From JAKALX01 sp964508715 (GTDB lineage Bacteria > Chloroflexota > Dehalococcoidia > Tepidiformales > Tepidiformaceae), in assembly GCA_964508715.1 (NCBI GenBank), contig CAZDUX010000031.1, positions 1 through 26,431 of the forward strand: 26,431 nt of DNA. Direction: 5' to 3'. Position 1 is the stretch's first letter. Every line of letters begins with the position of its first letter. This document shows, piece after piece, positions 6,060 to 13,969 of this stretch. Below the pieces are notes generated by a model that did not search any database, was not told where the DNA came from, and saw only the letters and a list, made by a program, of their open reading frames with translations. The position numbers were made by a program, and so were the translations under genes.

Positions 6060-8489
6060 ATGATGATCGGAGCAGAAGATCCGGTAGCGCACGGGTGGCA
6101 GCTCCCGGCGGAGACATCGAGCTTCATAGGTCGCGGCGCTGCTCTTCGACGAGCGGAAGAACTCGTTCGGGAACATCGATTGGTCACGATCGTGGGCGCG
6201 AGTGGCGTCGGGAAAACACGGTTGGCTTTGCGTGCGGCTCTTGGATTGCGCAGGGATTTTCGCGACGGTGTGCGCTTTATCGGCCTGGCAGACACCGTCG
6301 ATGCGAGCCACGTAAGTGGCGAGTTTATGCGGGCATTCGGGATCGAAGATTCCCCCGGTTGCGAAGCGGCGAGTTTGGCACTCGCCCTTGGTGAGCGGGC
6401 GATCCTCATTGTGGTGGACAACTGCGAACAGGTTGCCGAGGCATGTGCGCGGATGGTGCTCGCAGCGCTCGAATCCGATGTGATGCTTCACGTGCTGGCA
6501 ACGAGCCGTGAGGCGCTTCGGGTGCCTGGGGAGGTCGTCCTTCCGCTGGGAACGATGGAGTTGCCGGTGGCAGGTGAGGAGGATGCTCAGCGGCTGACCG
6601 GGAATGAGGCGGTGCAACTGTTTGTGGAGCGGGTGGCCGAGCACGATGGCACGATCGGACTGACCAAGGAGGAGTTGCCGCTCATCGGCGAACTGTGCCG
6701 ACAACTTGACGGCATCCCGTTGGCAATCGAACTGGCGGCCGGAGCAGTCAGCGTGGTTGGTCTCGAGCGGATCGTCTCGCTTGCAGCCGGGGGGCTCGTG
6801 CTCGACCTGCCTGGTGCGCGTGCACCCTCCCGACACAGTTCGTTGCGAGCGGCGATCGAGTGGGGTTATTCGCTACTCGAGAATGCGGAACGTGCATTGC
6901 TCGCGCGGCTCGCTGTGTTTCGTGATGGCTGGACGCTCGACGCGGCGATCGCAGTCTGTATGGGACCGGACACTGATTCGTCGCGCCAGATCGTGTTGAC
7001 GTTATCGTCACTGGTAGACAAGTCGTTTGTCGTGACGCAGGGAGCGGGGCAGGGACGGCGGTTCCGCCTACTTGAACCGGTACGCCAGTTTTCAGCCGAG
7101 TTGATGCAAGACCCCGACGCCAACTTGCGGCTGCACGAACGGCACGCCGCTTACTACGCGGGGTTGCTTCGCCGGGAGGAATCCGGTTTCAGCCGTGGGC
7201 ACCGTGAAGCGTCAGTCAGCGTGATCGAGCAGGAGATCGGTAACCTGCGGGAGCTGATGGATTGGGCATTCAGCGATGGAACGAATAGCTCGGCGGTAAC
7301 ACTGGGGATGGAAGTTGCCGGCCGGTTGTTCCTCTACTGGCATTTCCATGGGCCTCGGGTGGAGGGGTTGCATTGGGCTGAGCGCGGCATCGCGTTGGGC
7401 GCGGAGCGGAACGATGGCATCGCCGCCGAACTGTACCGAGTGGCAGGCGAATTGACATGGCTGCTCGGCGACGACGAAGGTGCGTTCGCCCTGCTGCGCC
7501 GGAGCATCACCATGTGGCGTGCACTGGGTGACCGGCGAGGACTGGCCTATGCGTTGCAGGCAATAGCTCCACTGGAGTGCGGTTCAGGCCGCTGGGGTGC
7601 AGTTGAGGAGAGCCTCGGACTCTTCAACGAAGAGGGTGACCAATGGGGACAGGGGCTCGTGTACTTCGATGGCGGGATCATCGCCATGCAAGACGGTGAC
7701 TTCGAAACCGCGGAGATGTGGATGGAGAAGGCGCTCCTCCAATTCCGAATGCTTGGCGACGACTGGTTTGGGGCCCAGGTACTCAATCACCTCGGGGATG
7801 TTGCGCGGCAGAGGGGAGATACCGGCGGCGCGCTGCGGCGGTATGGTGAAGCGCTCGTGCTCTGCCGGCAACTACGAGACGGGGTATTGCTACCGAGTGT
7901 GTATTCGAACCTGGGCGCTACAGAGTTGGGGCGAGGGCACACACGCAGGGCACTGGAGCAGTATCGCAGGGCGCTTCGCGAATTCCGAAACCGGGGAGAT
8001 ACTCGGGGCGTGGCGGAGTGCCTGGTGGGAATCGCCGGGGTTCGGCTGGCGATGCGCCAGCCTGTGCCCGCAGTCGAGTTGTTCGCGGCCGCAGCGCAGC
8101 TGTTCACGAGTAGCAGGACCCGCCCATGGGTCGCGAATATGGGATCAGCAGGGCTTGGCACCGAGGTAGCACACGCACAGCTCTCAGCGGAAAAATTCGG
8201 GCGAGCGTGGGCCCGGGGTTCGGCACGCCGAGCAGCCGATGTAATCACCCAGGCGTTAGCGGGGGACTTGACGGTGGCCGCGGATGCTGGTGCCGCGAGA
8301 GCCGCGGGCCTGACCGGCCGGGAGGGGGAGGTCGCGATGTTGATGGCGCGCGGGCTGAGCAACCGGGCGATAGCAGAGCGGTTAGTAATTGCAGAAGGAA
8401 CGGCAGGACTCCACGCAAAGCGGGTGCTCCAGAAGCTGGGCTGTCACTCTCGGGCCGAAGTCGCGGGGAAGCTGCAGCCACAGGGCTGA
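6060..8489 (+). CDS. AfsR/MalT-like LuxR-family ATPase transcriptional regulator
   Basis: The roughly 809-residue protein starts with a STAND-type NTPase domain: ETSSFIGRG sensor motif, Walker A GASGVGKT (about 46-53), Walker B AILIVVDNCE (about 114-123), an ATSREAL sensor and a LDGIPLAIEL motif of the GLPLA type. A long helical TPR-like region follows (about 400-720). The C-terminus is a LuxR/GerE helix-turn-helix starting LTGREGEVAMLMARGLSNRAI. Such proteins bind a ligand or partner through the helical repeats and activate transcription when ATP-bound. ATG codons at 6060 and 6063 are both possible. The regulated target is unknown; the cupin gene just downstream and the divergent zinc-ribbon operon are candidates by position only. 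Confidence 0.92.
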   Translation: MMIGAEDPVAHGWQLPAETSSFIGRGAALRRAEELVREHRLVTIVGASGVGKTRLALRAALGLRRDFRDGVRFIGLADTVDASHVSGEFMRAFGIEDSPGCEAASLALALGERAILIVVDNCEQVAEACARMVLAALESDVMLHVLATSREALRVPGEVVLPLGTMELPVAGEEDAQRLTGNEAVQLFVERVAEHDGTIGLTKEELPLIGELCRQLDGIPLAIELAAGAVSVVGLERIVSLAAGGLVLDLPGARAPSRHSSLRAAIEWGYSLLENAERALLARLAVFRDGWTLDAAIAVCMGPDTDSSRQIVLTLSSLVDKSFVVTQGAGQGRRFRLLEPVRQFSAELMQDPDANLRLHERHAAYYAGLLRREESGFSRGHREASVSVIEQEIGNLRELMDWAFSDGTNSSAVTLGMEVAGRLFLYWHFHGPRVEGLHWAERGIALGAERNDGIAAELYRVAGELTWLLGDDEGAFALLRRSITMWRALGDRRGLAYALQAIAPLECGSGRWGAVEESLGLFNEEGDQWGQGLVYFDGGIIAMQDGDFETAEMWMEKALLQFRMLGDDWFGAQVLNHLGDVARQRGDTGGALRRYGEALVLCRQLRDGVLLPSVYSNLGATELGRGHTRRALEQYRRALREFRNRGDTRGVAECLVGIAGVRLAMRQPVPAVELFAAAAQLFTSSRTRPWVANMGSAGLGTEVAHAQLSAEKFGRAWARGSARRAADVITQALAGDLTVAADAGAARAAGLTGREGEVAMLMARGLSNRAIAERLVIAEGTAGLHAKRVLQKLGCHSRAEVAGKLQPQG

Positions 8490-8627
8490 TAGCGCCACCA
8501 GAAGGGGATCGTTGCGGCCAGAATATCCCAAATAGGAGATGGCAGCCGTTCCCACTCCGGATATATCTGTACGTGCCGGTGTGCTAGATGCTCACCGAGT
8601 ACACAACACACGGAAGGGACAACCAAC

Positions 8628-8930
8628 ATGACAACGCCAGCTCACACCTACACACCACCTCGTGGGCATCGCGTGCTCCTGGAGAACGAGCGGGTTCGGG
8701 TAATGGAGGTACGTATCGCGCCGGGCGAGCGGTCGGGGATGCACGAACATCCGGCCTGCGTGGTTTACGCGCTCAGTAACTCGCGCGTACGGTTTTCGTT
8801 CAAGGATGGGACTAGCCGGGAGTCGGAGAGCAGGGTCGGCGATGTGGTGTTCTCACCTGGTGGCTGGCACGAGGTCGAGAACATCGGAGTAACAGAAGAC
8901 GCAGGCATCATCGTCGAACTCAAGGTTTAG
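8628..8930 (+). CDS. Small cupin-fold protein
   Basis: A 100-residue single-domain cupin. Cupin motif 1 is seen as GERSGMHEHPACVVYALS (metal-type His-x-His) and motif 2 as GDVVFSPGGWHEVENIG, so one metal centre is likely. Such small cupins are often ligand-binding or oxygenase-like proteins; no substrate can be named. A GGAAGGGA ribosome site (8612-8619) lies 8 nt before the ATG. It follows the LuxR-type regulator by 138 nt on the same strand, so it could be its target or partner. The 8490-8627 gap shows no strong promoter. Confidence 0.85.
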   Translation: MTTPAHTYTPPRGHRVLLENERVRVMEVRIAPGERSGMHEHPACVVYALSNSRVRFSFKDGTSRESESRVGDVVFSPGGWHEVENIGVTEDAGIIVELKV

Positions 8931-8944
8931 AATCGAGGGTTCCT

Positions 8945-8968
8945 GGGCGCCTGGGTTCCCCGGCGCCC
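8945..8968. terminator. Hairpin between convergent cupin and formyltransferase genes
   Basis: GGGCGCC (8945-8951) pairs with GGCGCCC (8962-8968) around a 10-nt loop in the 55-nt gap between two convergent stop codons. There is no U-tract, so it is a candidate bidirectional terminator only. Confidence 0.4.
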
Positions 8969-8985
8969 TCCGGGCCTTTCGGCGC

Positions 8986-9768
8986 CTACAAGTCAAACGA
9001 GGTCTCGACGGCGCCCGTAAGATCGAGAGGGTGACCGGGAGGGAGCGCGAGGGCACCGGTGGCGAGGGCACGCAGGGTTTCGACGAGGAAGGGGCGTTCG
9101 CGCTGGACGCCGCGGGCACGGATATCGGCGAAGAGGGGGGTCTCCTGGAGTTCGGCGATGGGGATTCCTGGCGGAGGAGGGTTGCACCAGAGGTCTTCAT
9201 TGCGGGTATCGTGGATGGAGTAGCGGCAGAAGCTGATAGCGGGCCCGCGGTCGACGTCGCCGGTGACGAGGTTCATCATGCAGCCAGACTCGGTGGCACG
9301 GGTGCGGATAAGCTCGGCGATGACTTCCTGGTAGGTTCCGATGGGGCCGTCGGGCAGCGCAGGATGGTCGTTGATGAGGGTGAAGCGGCCATAGAGTGGC
9401 TCGGTGGCGATGAGCATGTATCCGAACATGACGCCAAGGTCGAAGGCTGTCTTTGCGAGGGCGTGGGCAACGGCCTCATCGTACTCGAGCCTCCAGGGCT
9501 GCAATGGCTCGCCGGGTCTCGAGAGTCTGCCGCCGCGGGCTCTGCGAAAAGCGACCGAGGAGAGGGTTTCGACGGGGATTGCATGGGATTCGGCCATGGC
9601 GATAAGGCGGTCGGTTGGCTCGGCTTCACCGCGACTACGGTTCAGGAAGATGGTGGCGATTTGAACGGGGAGGCCGTTCTCAATCGCTTCGAGGGTGTAT
9701 TCGAGTGCGCCGTAGGAGCCAGGGCCGCGACCGGTGGTTAGCCAGGCGATTCGCAGGGGCTTCATCAT
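8986..9768 (-). CDS. Formyltransferase-fold (PurN/Fmt-like) protein
   Basis: The 260-residue protein has the fold of 10-formyltetrahydrofolate-dependent formyltransferases. The catalytic Asn-x-His appears in LINDHPALPDGP (Asn133, His135) and the catalytic Asp in VTGDVDRGP (Asp173), corresponding to the Asn/His/Asp triad of PurN. The N-terminal RIAWLTTGRGPG differs from the usual PurN opening, and the protein is longer than PurN, so the acceptor may not be GAR and I do not name it purN. Its ATG overlaps the xseB stop as ATGA, so it is the third gene of the xseA–xseB operon and is translationally coupled to it. Confidence 0.8.
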   Translation of the reverse strand: MMKPLRIAWLTTGRGPGSYGALEYTLEAIENGLPVQIATIFLNRSRGEAEPTDRLIAMAESHAIPVETLSSVAFRRARGGRLSRPGEPLQPWRLEYDEAVAHALAKTAFDLGVMFGYMLIATEPLYGRFTLINDHPALPDGPIGTYQEVIAELIRTRATESGCMMNLVTGDVDRGPAISFCRYSIHDTRNEDLWCNPPPPGIPIAELQETPLFADIRARGVQRERPFLVETLRALATGALALPPGHPLDLTGAVETSFDL

Positions 9769-10007
9769 TCGTCATCGTCGTAGGCGGGTTCGATTTCGTG
9801 GAGGCTGGCTTCGTCCTCACCGAGGCGTTCGTGGAGTGTGCGGACCTTGAGTTCGGCAGCCTCGAGGATGTCGCGGAGCTTGTCAACGAGGGCGGCGCCT
9901 TCTTCGTAGAGCGCGAGGGACTGCTCGAGGCCCAGATTACCCTGCTCGAGGCGGCGGGCTTTCTCTTCGAGGGCAGCGTAGAGCTGTTCGAAGGACTCGG
10001 TGGTCAT
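9765..10007 (-). CDS. xseB: Exodeoxyribonuclease VII small subunit
   Basis: The 80-residue protein matches XseB: SFEQLYAALEEKARRLEQGN, then the conserved LGLEQSLALYEEGAALVDK helix, with an acidic tail. Small subunits assemble on XseA to form the enzyme that degrades single-stranded DNA. The ATG at 10007 shares its A with the TGA stop of xseA (TGATG), and a GGAGGTGAG ribosome site lies within the end of xseA (10011-10019). The length is normal. Confidence 0.95.
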   Translation of the reverse strand: MTTESFEQLYAALEEKARRLEQGNLGLEQSLALYEEGAALVDKLRDILEAAELKVRTLHERLGEDEASLHEIEPAYDDDE

Positions 10008-11188
10008 CAACTCACCTCCGTCCAGAACGCACCATCGCTCACGGAAATTACGAGGCGCTCACCTGGTTTCACCTTCTTGATGCTGTTGACCACGACACGC
10101 TTGCCGGAGGCGTGCTGAACGATAGCGAATCCACGGCTGAGGGTTGCGCGGGGATCGAGGGTGGCGATCCGGGCGCGGGCGTACTCGAAGCGGGCACGGT
10201 CGTTAGAGTATGCGCGTTCGAGTGATGCCGTGAGATGGCGGAGGAGGTCGTTGACGTCGCGGGCCCTGCCGGGGATGTCGGGGAGAGCACGTTCGAGCCG
10301 GTAGAGCAGGGATTCGATGGCGCTTGCCTGTTCAGCGATTGCGTCGTGGGCGCAGGAGCGCATGGCACGATCGATGCCGTACAGGGTGCGGTCGAGTTGA
10401 TGGATGTCGGGGGTGCTGCGCTCGGCGGCGTTGCTGGGAGTCGCGGCGCGAAGGTCAGCGACAAGGTCGGCTATGGTCTCATCAGTTTCGTGGCCGACGC
10501 CGGAGACGACGGGGACGGGGAAGCCGAAGATGGCGCGGGCGACGCGTTCATCGTTGAAGGCCCAGAGGTCCTCCATGGAGCCCCCACCCCGGGCGACGAT
10601 CGCGAGGTCGAGGGCGGGCTCGCGGGAGAGGCGTCGAAGGGCGCCGACAATCTGGCCGGGAGCTGATTCACCATGGACGAGGGCGGGGGCGAGGACGAGC
10701 GTGGCGAGGGGCCAACGATGGGAGAGGACCTTCTTTATGTCCTGGATAGCCGCGCCGGTGGGCGAGGTGACGATACCGATGGTGCGCGGGAACTGCGGCA
10801 GCGGGCGTTTCCGGCCGGGATCGAAAAGGCCTTCGGCCTCGAGTCGTTGCTTGAGCTCTTCATACTTCGCGGCGAGGAGACCGATCCCCTCGGGGCGGAT
10901 GAAATCGCACTTGAACTGGAGTTCGCCCCGCTGGGGGTAGATGCCAACACGACCATGAGCGAGGACGCGGTCACCGTCTTTGAGGTCGAGGTTGGGAAGG
11001 TCGCCACGGAAGAGGACACTACGGATGAGAGCGTTGGGGTCTTTGAGAGAGAAGTAGCGGTGGCCTGCCTGGGAGCGAGTGTAGTTGGAGACCTCCGCCT
11101 GGAGCCAGATATCGGAGAAGAGCTCGCTACCCTCAATGACCTCCTTGAGGACGCCGAGGAGTTGGGAGACGGTGAGCGCGGCCTGCAC
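10007..11188 (-). CDS. xseA: Exodeoxyribonuclease VII large subunit
   Basis: The 393-residue protein has an N-terminal OB-fold (about 5-100, with LTVSQLLGVLKEVIEG and SNYTRSQAGHRYFSLKD), the catalytic domain motifs GIVTSPTGAAIQDI (about 138-151), ARGGGSMEDLWAFNDE and GHETDETIADLVADLRAATP, a coiled-coil region and the C-terminal ATLSRGFAIV motif. It degrades single-stranded DNA together with XseB, which it overlaps. The start is GTG at 11188 without a clear ribosome site; the CGATTG repeat lies immediately upstream. It is slightly short compared with the roughly 400-450 residues usual for the family. Confidence 0.95.
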   Translation of the reverse strand: MQAALTVSQLLGVLKEVIEGSELFSDIWLQAEVSNYTRSQAGHRYFSLKDPNALIRSVLFRGDLPNLDLKDGDRVLAHGRVGIYPQRGELQFKCDFIRPEGIGLLAAKYEELKQRLEAEGLFDPGRKRPLPQFPRTIGIVTSPTGAAIQDIKKVLSHRWPLATLVLAPALVHGESAPGQIVGALRRLSREPALDLAIVARGGGSMEDLWAFNDERVARAIFGFPVPVVSGVGHETDETIADLVADLRAATPSNAAERSTPDIHQLDRTLYGIDRAMRSCAHDAIAEQASAIESLLYRLERALPDIPGRARDVNDLLRHLTASLERAYSNDRARFEYARARIATLDPRATLSRGFAIVQHASGKRVVVNSIKKVKPGERLVISVSDGAFWTEVS

Positions 11189-11190
11189 CG

Positions 11191-11258
11191 TTGGATTGTC
11201 GATTGCCGATTGGCGATTCGTCCAATTCGCGATTCACGATCCACGATTTTCGATTGGA
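11191..11258. repeat. Imperfect CGATTG-type interspersed repeat, copy 1
   Basis: A run of imperfect CGATTG/CGATTC words (for example TTGGATTGTCGATTGCCGAT) ends 3 nt before the xseA start. Related copies occur at 14424-14451 and 15461-15501. The words are irregularly spaced and lack unique spacers, so this is not a CRISPR array. Confidence 0.6.
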
Positions 11259-11581
11259 GGAACTCGGCCAGGCGACGATTCCGGTTGGTGCGACATGACG
11301 TTCTGTTGACCCTGAACGTATAGGGAGGATAGGCTCGGCGGGCGCGGGCGGCGCATGAGGAGGCGACCAGCATGGAAGAGACGATGACTGGCACTGCTGG
11401 GGTGAGCCTGACGGGTGGGCGATAGGTTCTTCCGAGAACCAGATTCCCATGAGTGCTCACCCGGGCGCGCCGGCGGACTTTCGGCGACGCGATTGCACCG
11501 TGCGTTGCACGGGGTGTACTCAAGGGAGTTGCTGCCTTGTCCCTCTTGCTTGATTCCGGCGTAGTGTGGATTGCTGGCGCC
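11259..11581 (+). other. Gap before the nucleotidyltransferase gene, possible promoter
   Basis: No confident gene is seen. TTGACC (11306-11311), 18 nt, then TAGGCT (11330-11335) is a weak plus-strand promoter candidate. A short inverted repeat CCGTGC (11498-11503) / GCACGG (11507-11512) follows. The frame of the nucleotidyltransferase is open back to a GTG at 11453, so part of this gap could be coding. Confidence 0.3.
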
Positions 11582-12193
11582 ATGTCGGGGTACCCGGGGC
11601 GTTGGGCGGTCTGTGGCGGCCGGGCTGTCGATTGCTGGTTGGGCCGGGTGACGCGCGGACACGGAGATTTGGACGTTTGCGTGTTCGCCGAGGACCAGGA
11701 GGCATTGTTTGCTCATTTCGCCGACTGGAACCTGATACCACACGACGCGAAAGCGCCAGAGAACCACGACCTCTGGACGGGCTGGCTGCTGGAACTGCCA
11801 GCGCACATTCATGGACGGCCGGAGGGGGAAGAGAACCGCCGGCTCGTGACGCAGTGGGTGACCCCGCCGTACAGGAACGCCAGGGACGGGCTGGATGTCG
11901 AGTTCGTCATCAACGAACGCAACGGTGAGGCGTGGGTGTTGAACCGGCGAAGCGGCATCGTGGCGCCGTTCGAGGAGGCAGTGGCCGATATCGGCGGGGT
12001 GCCGATGGTATCGCCAGGGGTGCTGGCGTTCTACAAGGCGACGGCATTCCACGGCGACGTGCGGTACGACCGTCCACACGACGAGGCGGACTTCGAGGCA
12101 CTGCTACCGTTGCTGGGGAGCGCCGAACGAAGACGGGTGACAGGTTGGATTTCAGCGGTGAACGAGGACCACCCCTGGCTTACGCGGCTCTGA
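11582..12193 (+). CDS. Nucleotidyltransferase-fold (aminoglycoside adenylyltransferase-like) protein
   Basis: The 203-residue protein has the opening PGRWAVCGGRAVDCWLGR, followed by RGHGDLDVCVF, which supplies the Asp-x-Asp metal-binding pair of the polymerase-beta nucleotidyltransferase fold. This pattern is typical of AadB/LinA-like adenylyltransferase relatives, most of which have no proven resistance function. The frame is open to a GTG at 11453, but that extension is Arg-rich and unlike the family, so the ATG at 11582 is preferred; neither has a good ribosome site. It is the only plus-strand gene in a minus-strand housekeeping block and separates efp from xseA, which suggests insertion. 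It is convergent with efp. Confidence 0.75.
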   Translation: MSGYPGRWAVCGGRAVDCWLGRVTRGHGDLDVCVFAEDQEALFAHFADWNLIPHDAKAPENHDLWTGWLLELPAHIHGRPEGEENRRLVTQWVTPPYRNARDGLDVEFVINERNGEAWVLNRRSGIVAPFEEAVADIGGVPMVSPGVLAFYKATAFHGDVRYDRPHDEADFEALLPLLGSAERRRVTGWISAVNEDHPWLTRL

Positions 12194-12207
12194 TTGCCGA
12201 TGCGACG

Positions 12208-12228
12208 GTGCCCCGCCGGCCGGGGCAC
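12208..12228. terminator. GC-rich hairpin between convergent genes
   Basis: A perfect 7-bp stem, GTGCCCC (12208-12214) with GGGGCAC (12222-12228), has a GCCGGCC loop. It lies between the nucleotidyltransferase stop (12193) and the efp stop (12265). It has no U-tract on either strand; convergent placement suggests a shared terminator. Confidence 0.45.
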
Positions 12229-12264
12229 TGCTGTCGTCCCGGGGGTTGGCCCGCGGGTGGTTAA

Positions 12265-12822
12265 TCAGACGCGTTCGATATAGGCGCCGGAGTCGGTGTT
12301 GACGCGGATCTTCGTGCCTTCTTCGATGAAGAGGGGGACCTGGACGACGAGGCCGGTCTCCATGGTGGCGGGCTTGGTGCCACCGGTCGCGGTGTCACCC
12401 TTGAAGCCGGGGTCGGTCTGAGTGACGGTAAGTTCGACGGTGATGGGGAGTTCGACACCGATGACCTCATCGCCATAGAGGACGAGTTCGCAGGTATCGT
12501 TTTCCTTGAGGTACTTGTCGGCGTCGCCAACCTTCGAGGCATCGACGGGGATCTGCTCGTAGTTTTCGGTGTTCATGAAGTGGAAGAACTGGCCGTCGTT
12601 ATAGAGGAACTGCATTTCGCGGCGTTCGACGCGGGCACGGTTGAACTTGGTACCTGCCTGGAAGGTTTGCTCGATGATGCTCCCGGAGCGGACGTCGCGG
12701 AACTTGATGCGGACCTGGGCGGAGCCGCGGCCCATCTTGATATGGGAGTAGTCGAGGATCGAATAGAGCTTGCCATCGAGTTCGATGGTGGCGCCCTTTT
12801 TCAGTTCGCCGGTGGAAATCAC
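12265..12822 (-). CDS. efp: Translation elongation factor P
   Basis: The 185-residue protein has the normal EF-P length and three domains: a KOW-like N-terminal domain (VISTGELKKGATIELDGKLY), a central OB domain (about 66-125) and a C-terminal OB domain (about 130-185, with DPGFKGDTATGGTKPA and VNTDSGAYIERV). EF-P relieves ribosome stalling at polyproline. The tip loop reads KMGRGSAQ, with Arg32 where most bacteria have Lys. The start is a GTG at 12822 with AGGAG 6 nt upstream, inside the gap after pepQ; the longer frame to 12921 is only overlap with pepQ. It follows pepQ by 2 nt. Confidence 0.96.
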   Translation of the reverse strand: MISTGELKKGATIELDGKLYSILDYSHIKMGRGSAQVRIKFRDVRSGSIIEQTFQAGTKFNRARVERREMQFLYNDGQFFHFMNTENYEQIPVDASKVGDADKYLKENDTCELVLYGDEVIGVELPITVELTVTQTDPGFKGDTATGGTKPATMETGLVVQVPLFIEEGTKIRVNTDSGAYIERV

Positions 12823-12824
12823 GG

Positions 12825-13952
12825 TTAGGCTCCTGCAGGTATGAGTTTCGGGGCGTGGCCAAGCACGCGGGCACGTCCGCTCTCGAGGACGACGATATCC
12901 TCGATCCGTACGCCTCCCCATCCGGGAAGGTAGATGCCGGGCTCAATGGTAAACACCATTCCCTCTTCCAAGGTATCTTCCGAGCTGAGGCCGAGGTAGG
13001 GAGATTCGTGGACCTGGAGGCCGACACCATGGCCGAGGCCGTGGCCGAAGCGTTCGCCGTAGCCACGAGCGGCGATCACGTCGAGGGCGAGGTTATGGGC
13101 CTGGACACCCGTCATACCGGGCTCGATCTTCTCGATTGCATTGCGCTGGGCTTCAAAGACGATCTCGTAGATCTCGCGGAACCTGGAGTCGGGCTGGCCC
13201 AGGACAACGGTGCGGGTGAGGTCGGAGCAGTAGTGGCAGTACTGCGCGCCCATGTCGATGACGATGGGCTGGCATTCGCCGAGCGGTGCCCCGGTTGGCT
13301 TCGCATGGGGCATGGCGGCTCGCGGTCCGGCAGCGACGATGGTGTCGAAGGAGATGCTCTCAGCACCCAGGGCGAGGACGTTCTGCTCGAAGATGGCAGC
13401 GGCTTCGAGCTCGGTCATCTCGGGGCCCAGGCGGGCCAGGAGGGATTCGAACGCTTGATCTGCGATATCGATGGCGCGCTGGAGGAGGGCAAGCTCTTCC
13501 GCATCCTTCCGGCGGCGGAGATTCTCGACGATGAGCGGTGCGGGAACGAGCTCGGGGCGATCGAGGGAAGGCATGTCGTCGATGCGTTCGTTGAGGGCGA
13601 GCCATGAGGCGAGGCTGGTATCGGCACGGCTGACACCGACCTTCTTGCCGGAGAGACGGCCTTCGCGGAAGAGCTTCGGCCACCATTCTTTCGAGGCTCC
13701 GAGAGCAGGAAAGACGGTGAAGCCACGGGGGACGACTTCGCGCCCGGCCTGCTCGGTGTAGCGGAAGTCGGCGGCAAAGAGCGCCTGGCTGGCGGTGATG
13801 AGCGCCCAGCCTGTGGAGCCAGTGAAACCAGAAACGTACCGGCGGTTGTCATCGTGACGGCCGAACATGTCCTCAACGGCGGCACCGATAAGGAGGGCGT
13901 CCAGGCCGGCCTCGGTGATGGCAGCGCGAATACGATCGAGGCGGTCGGTCAT
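12825..13952 (-). CDS. pepQ: M24-family Xaa-Pro peptidase
   Basis: The 375-residue protein has an N-terminal creatinase-type domain (about 1-140) and a pita-bread metallopeptidase domain. Its five metal ligands are visible: Asp233 (IDMGAQY), Asp244 (CSDLTRT), His308 (HGLGHGVGLQVHE), Glu337 (FTIEPGIY) and Glu351 (GVRIEDIV). It should cleave the bond before or after Pro in peptides. Whether it is a dipeptidase (PepQ) or an aminopeptidase (PepP) cannot be told from sequence. GGAG lies 7 nt before the ATG. It is in an operon with aroQ upstream (17-nt gap) and efp downstream (2-nt gap), a common order in many bacteria. Confidence 0.9.
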   Translation of the reverse strand: MTDRLDRIRAAITEAGLDALLIGAAVEDMFGRHDDNRRYVSGFTGSTGWALITASQALFAADFRYTEQAGREVVPRGFTVFPALGASKEWWPKLFREGRLSGKKVGVSRADTSLASWLALNERIDDMPSLDRPELVPAPLIVENLRRRKDAEELALLQRAIDIADQAFESLLARLGPEMTELEAAAIFEQNVLALGAESISFDTIVAAGPRAAMPHAKPTGAPLGECQPIVIDMGAQYCHYCSDLTRTVVLGQPDSRFREIYEIVFEAQRNAIEKIEPGMTGVQAHNLALDVIAARGYGERFGHGLGHGVGLQVHESPYLGLSSEDTLEEGMVFTIEPGIYLPGWGGVRIEDIVVLESGRARVLGHAPKLIPAGA

Positions 13953-13969
13953 GGTGTCGCTCCGGGTGC

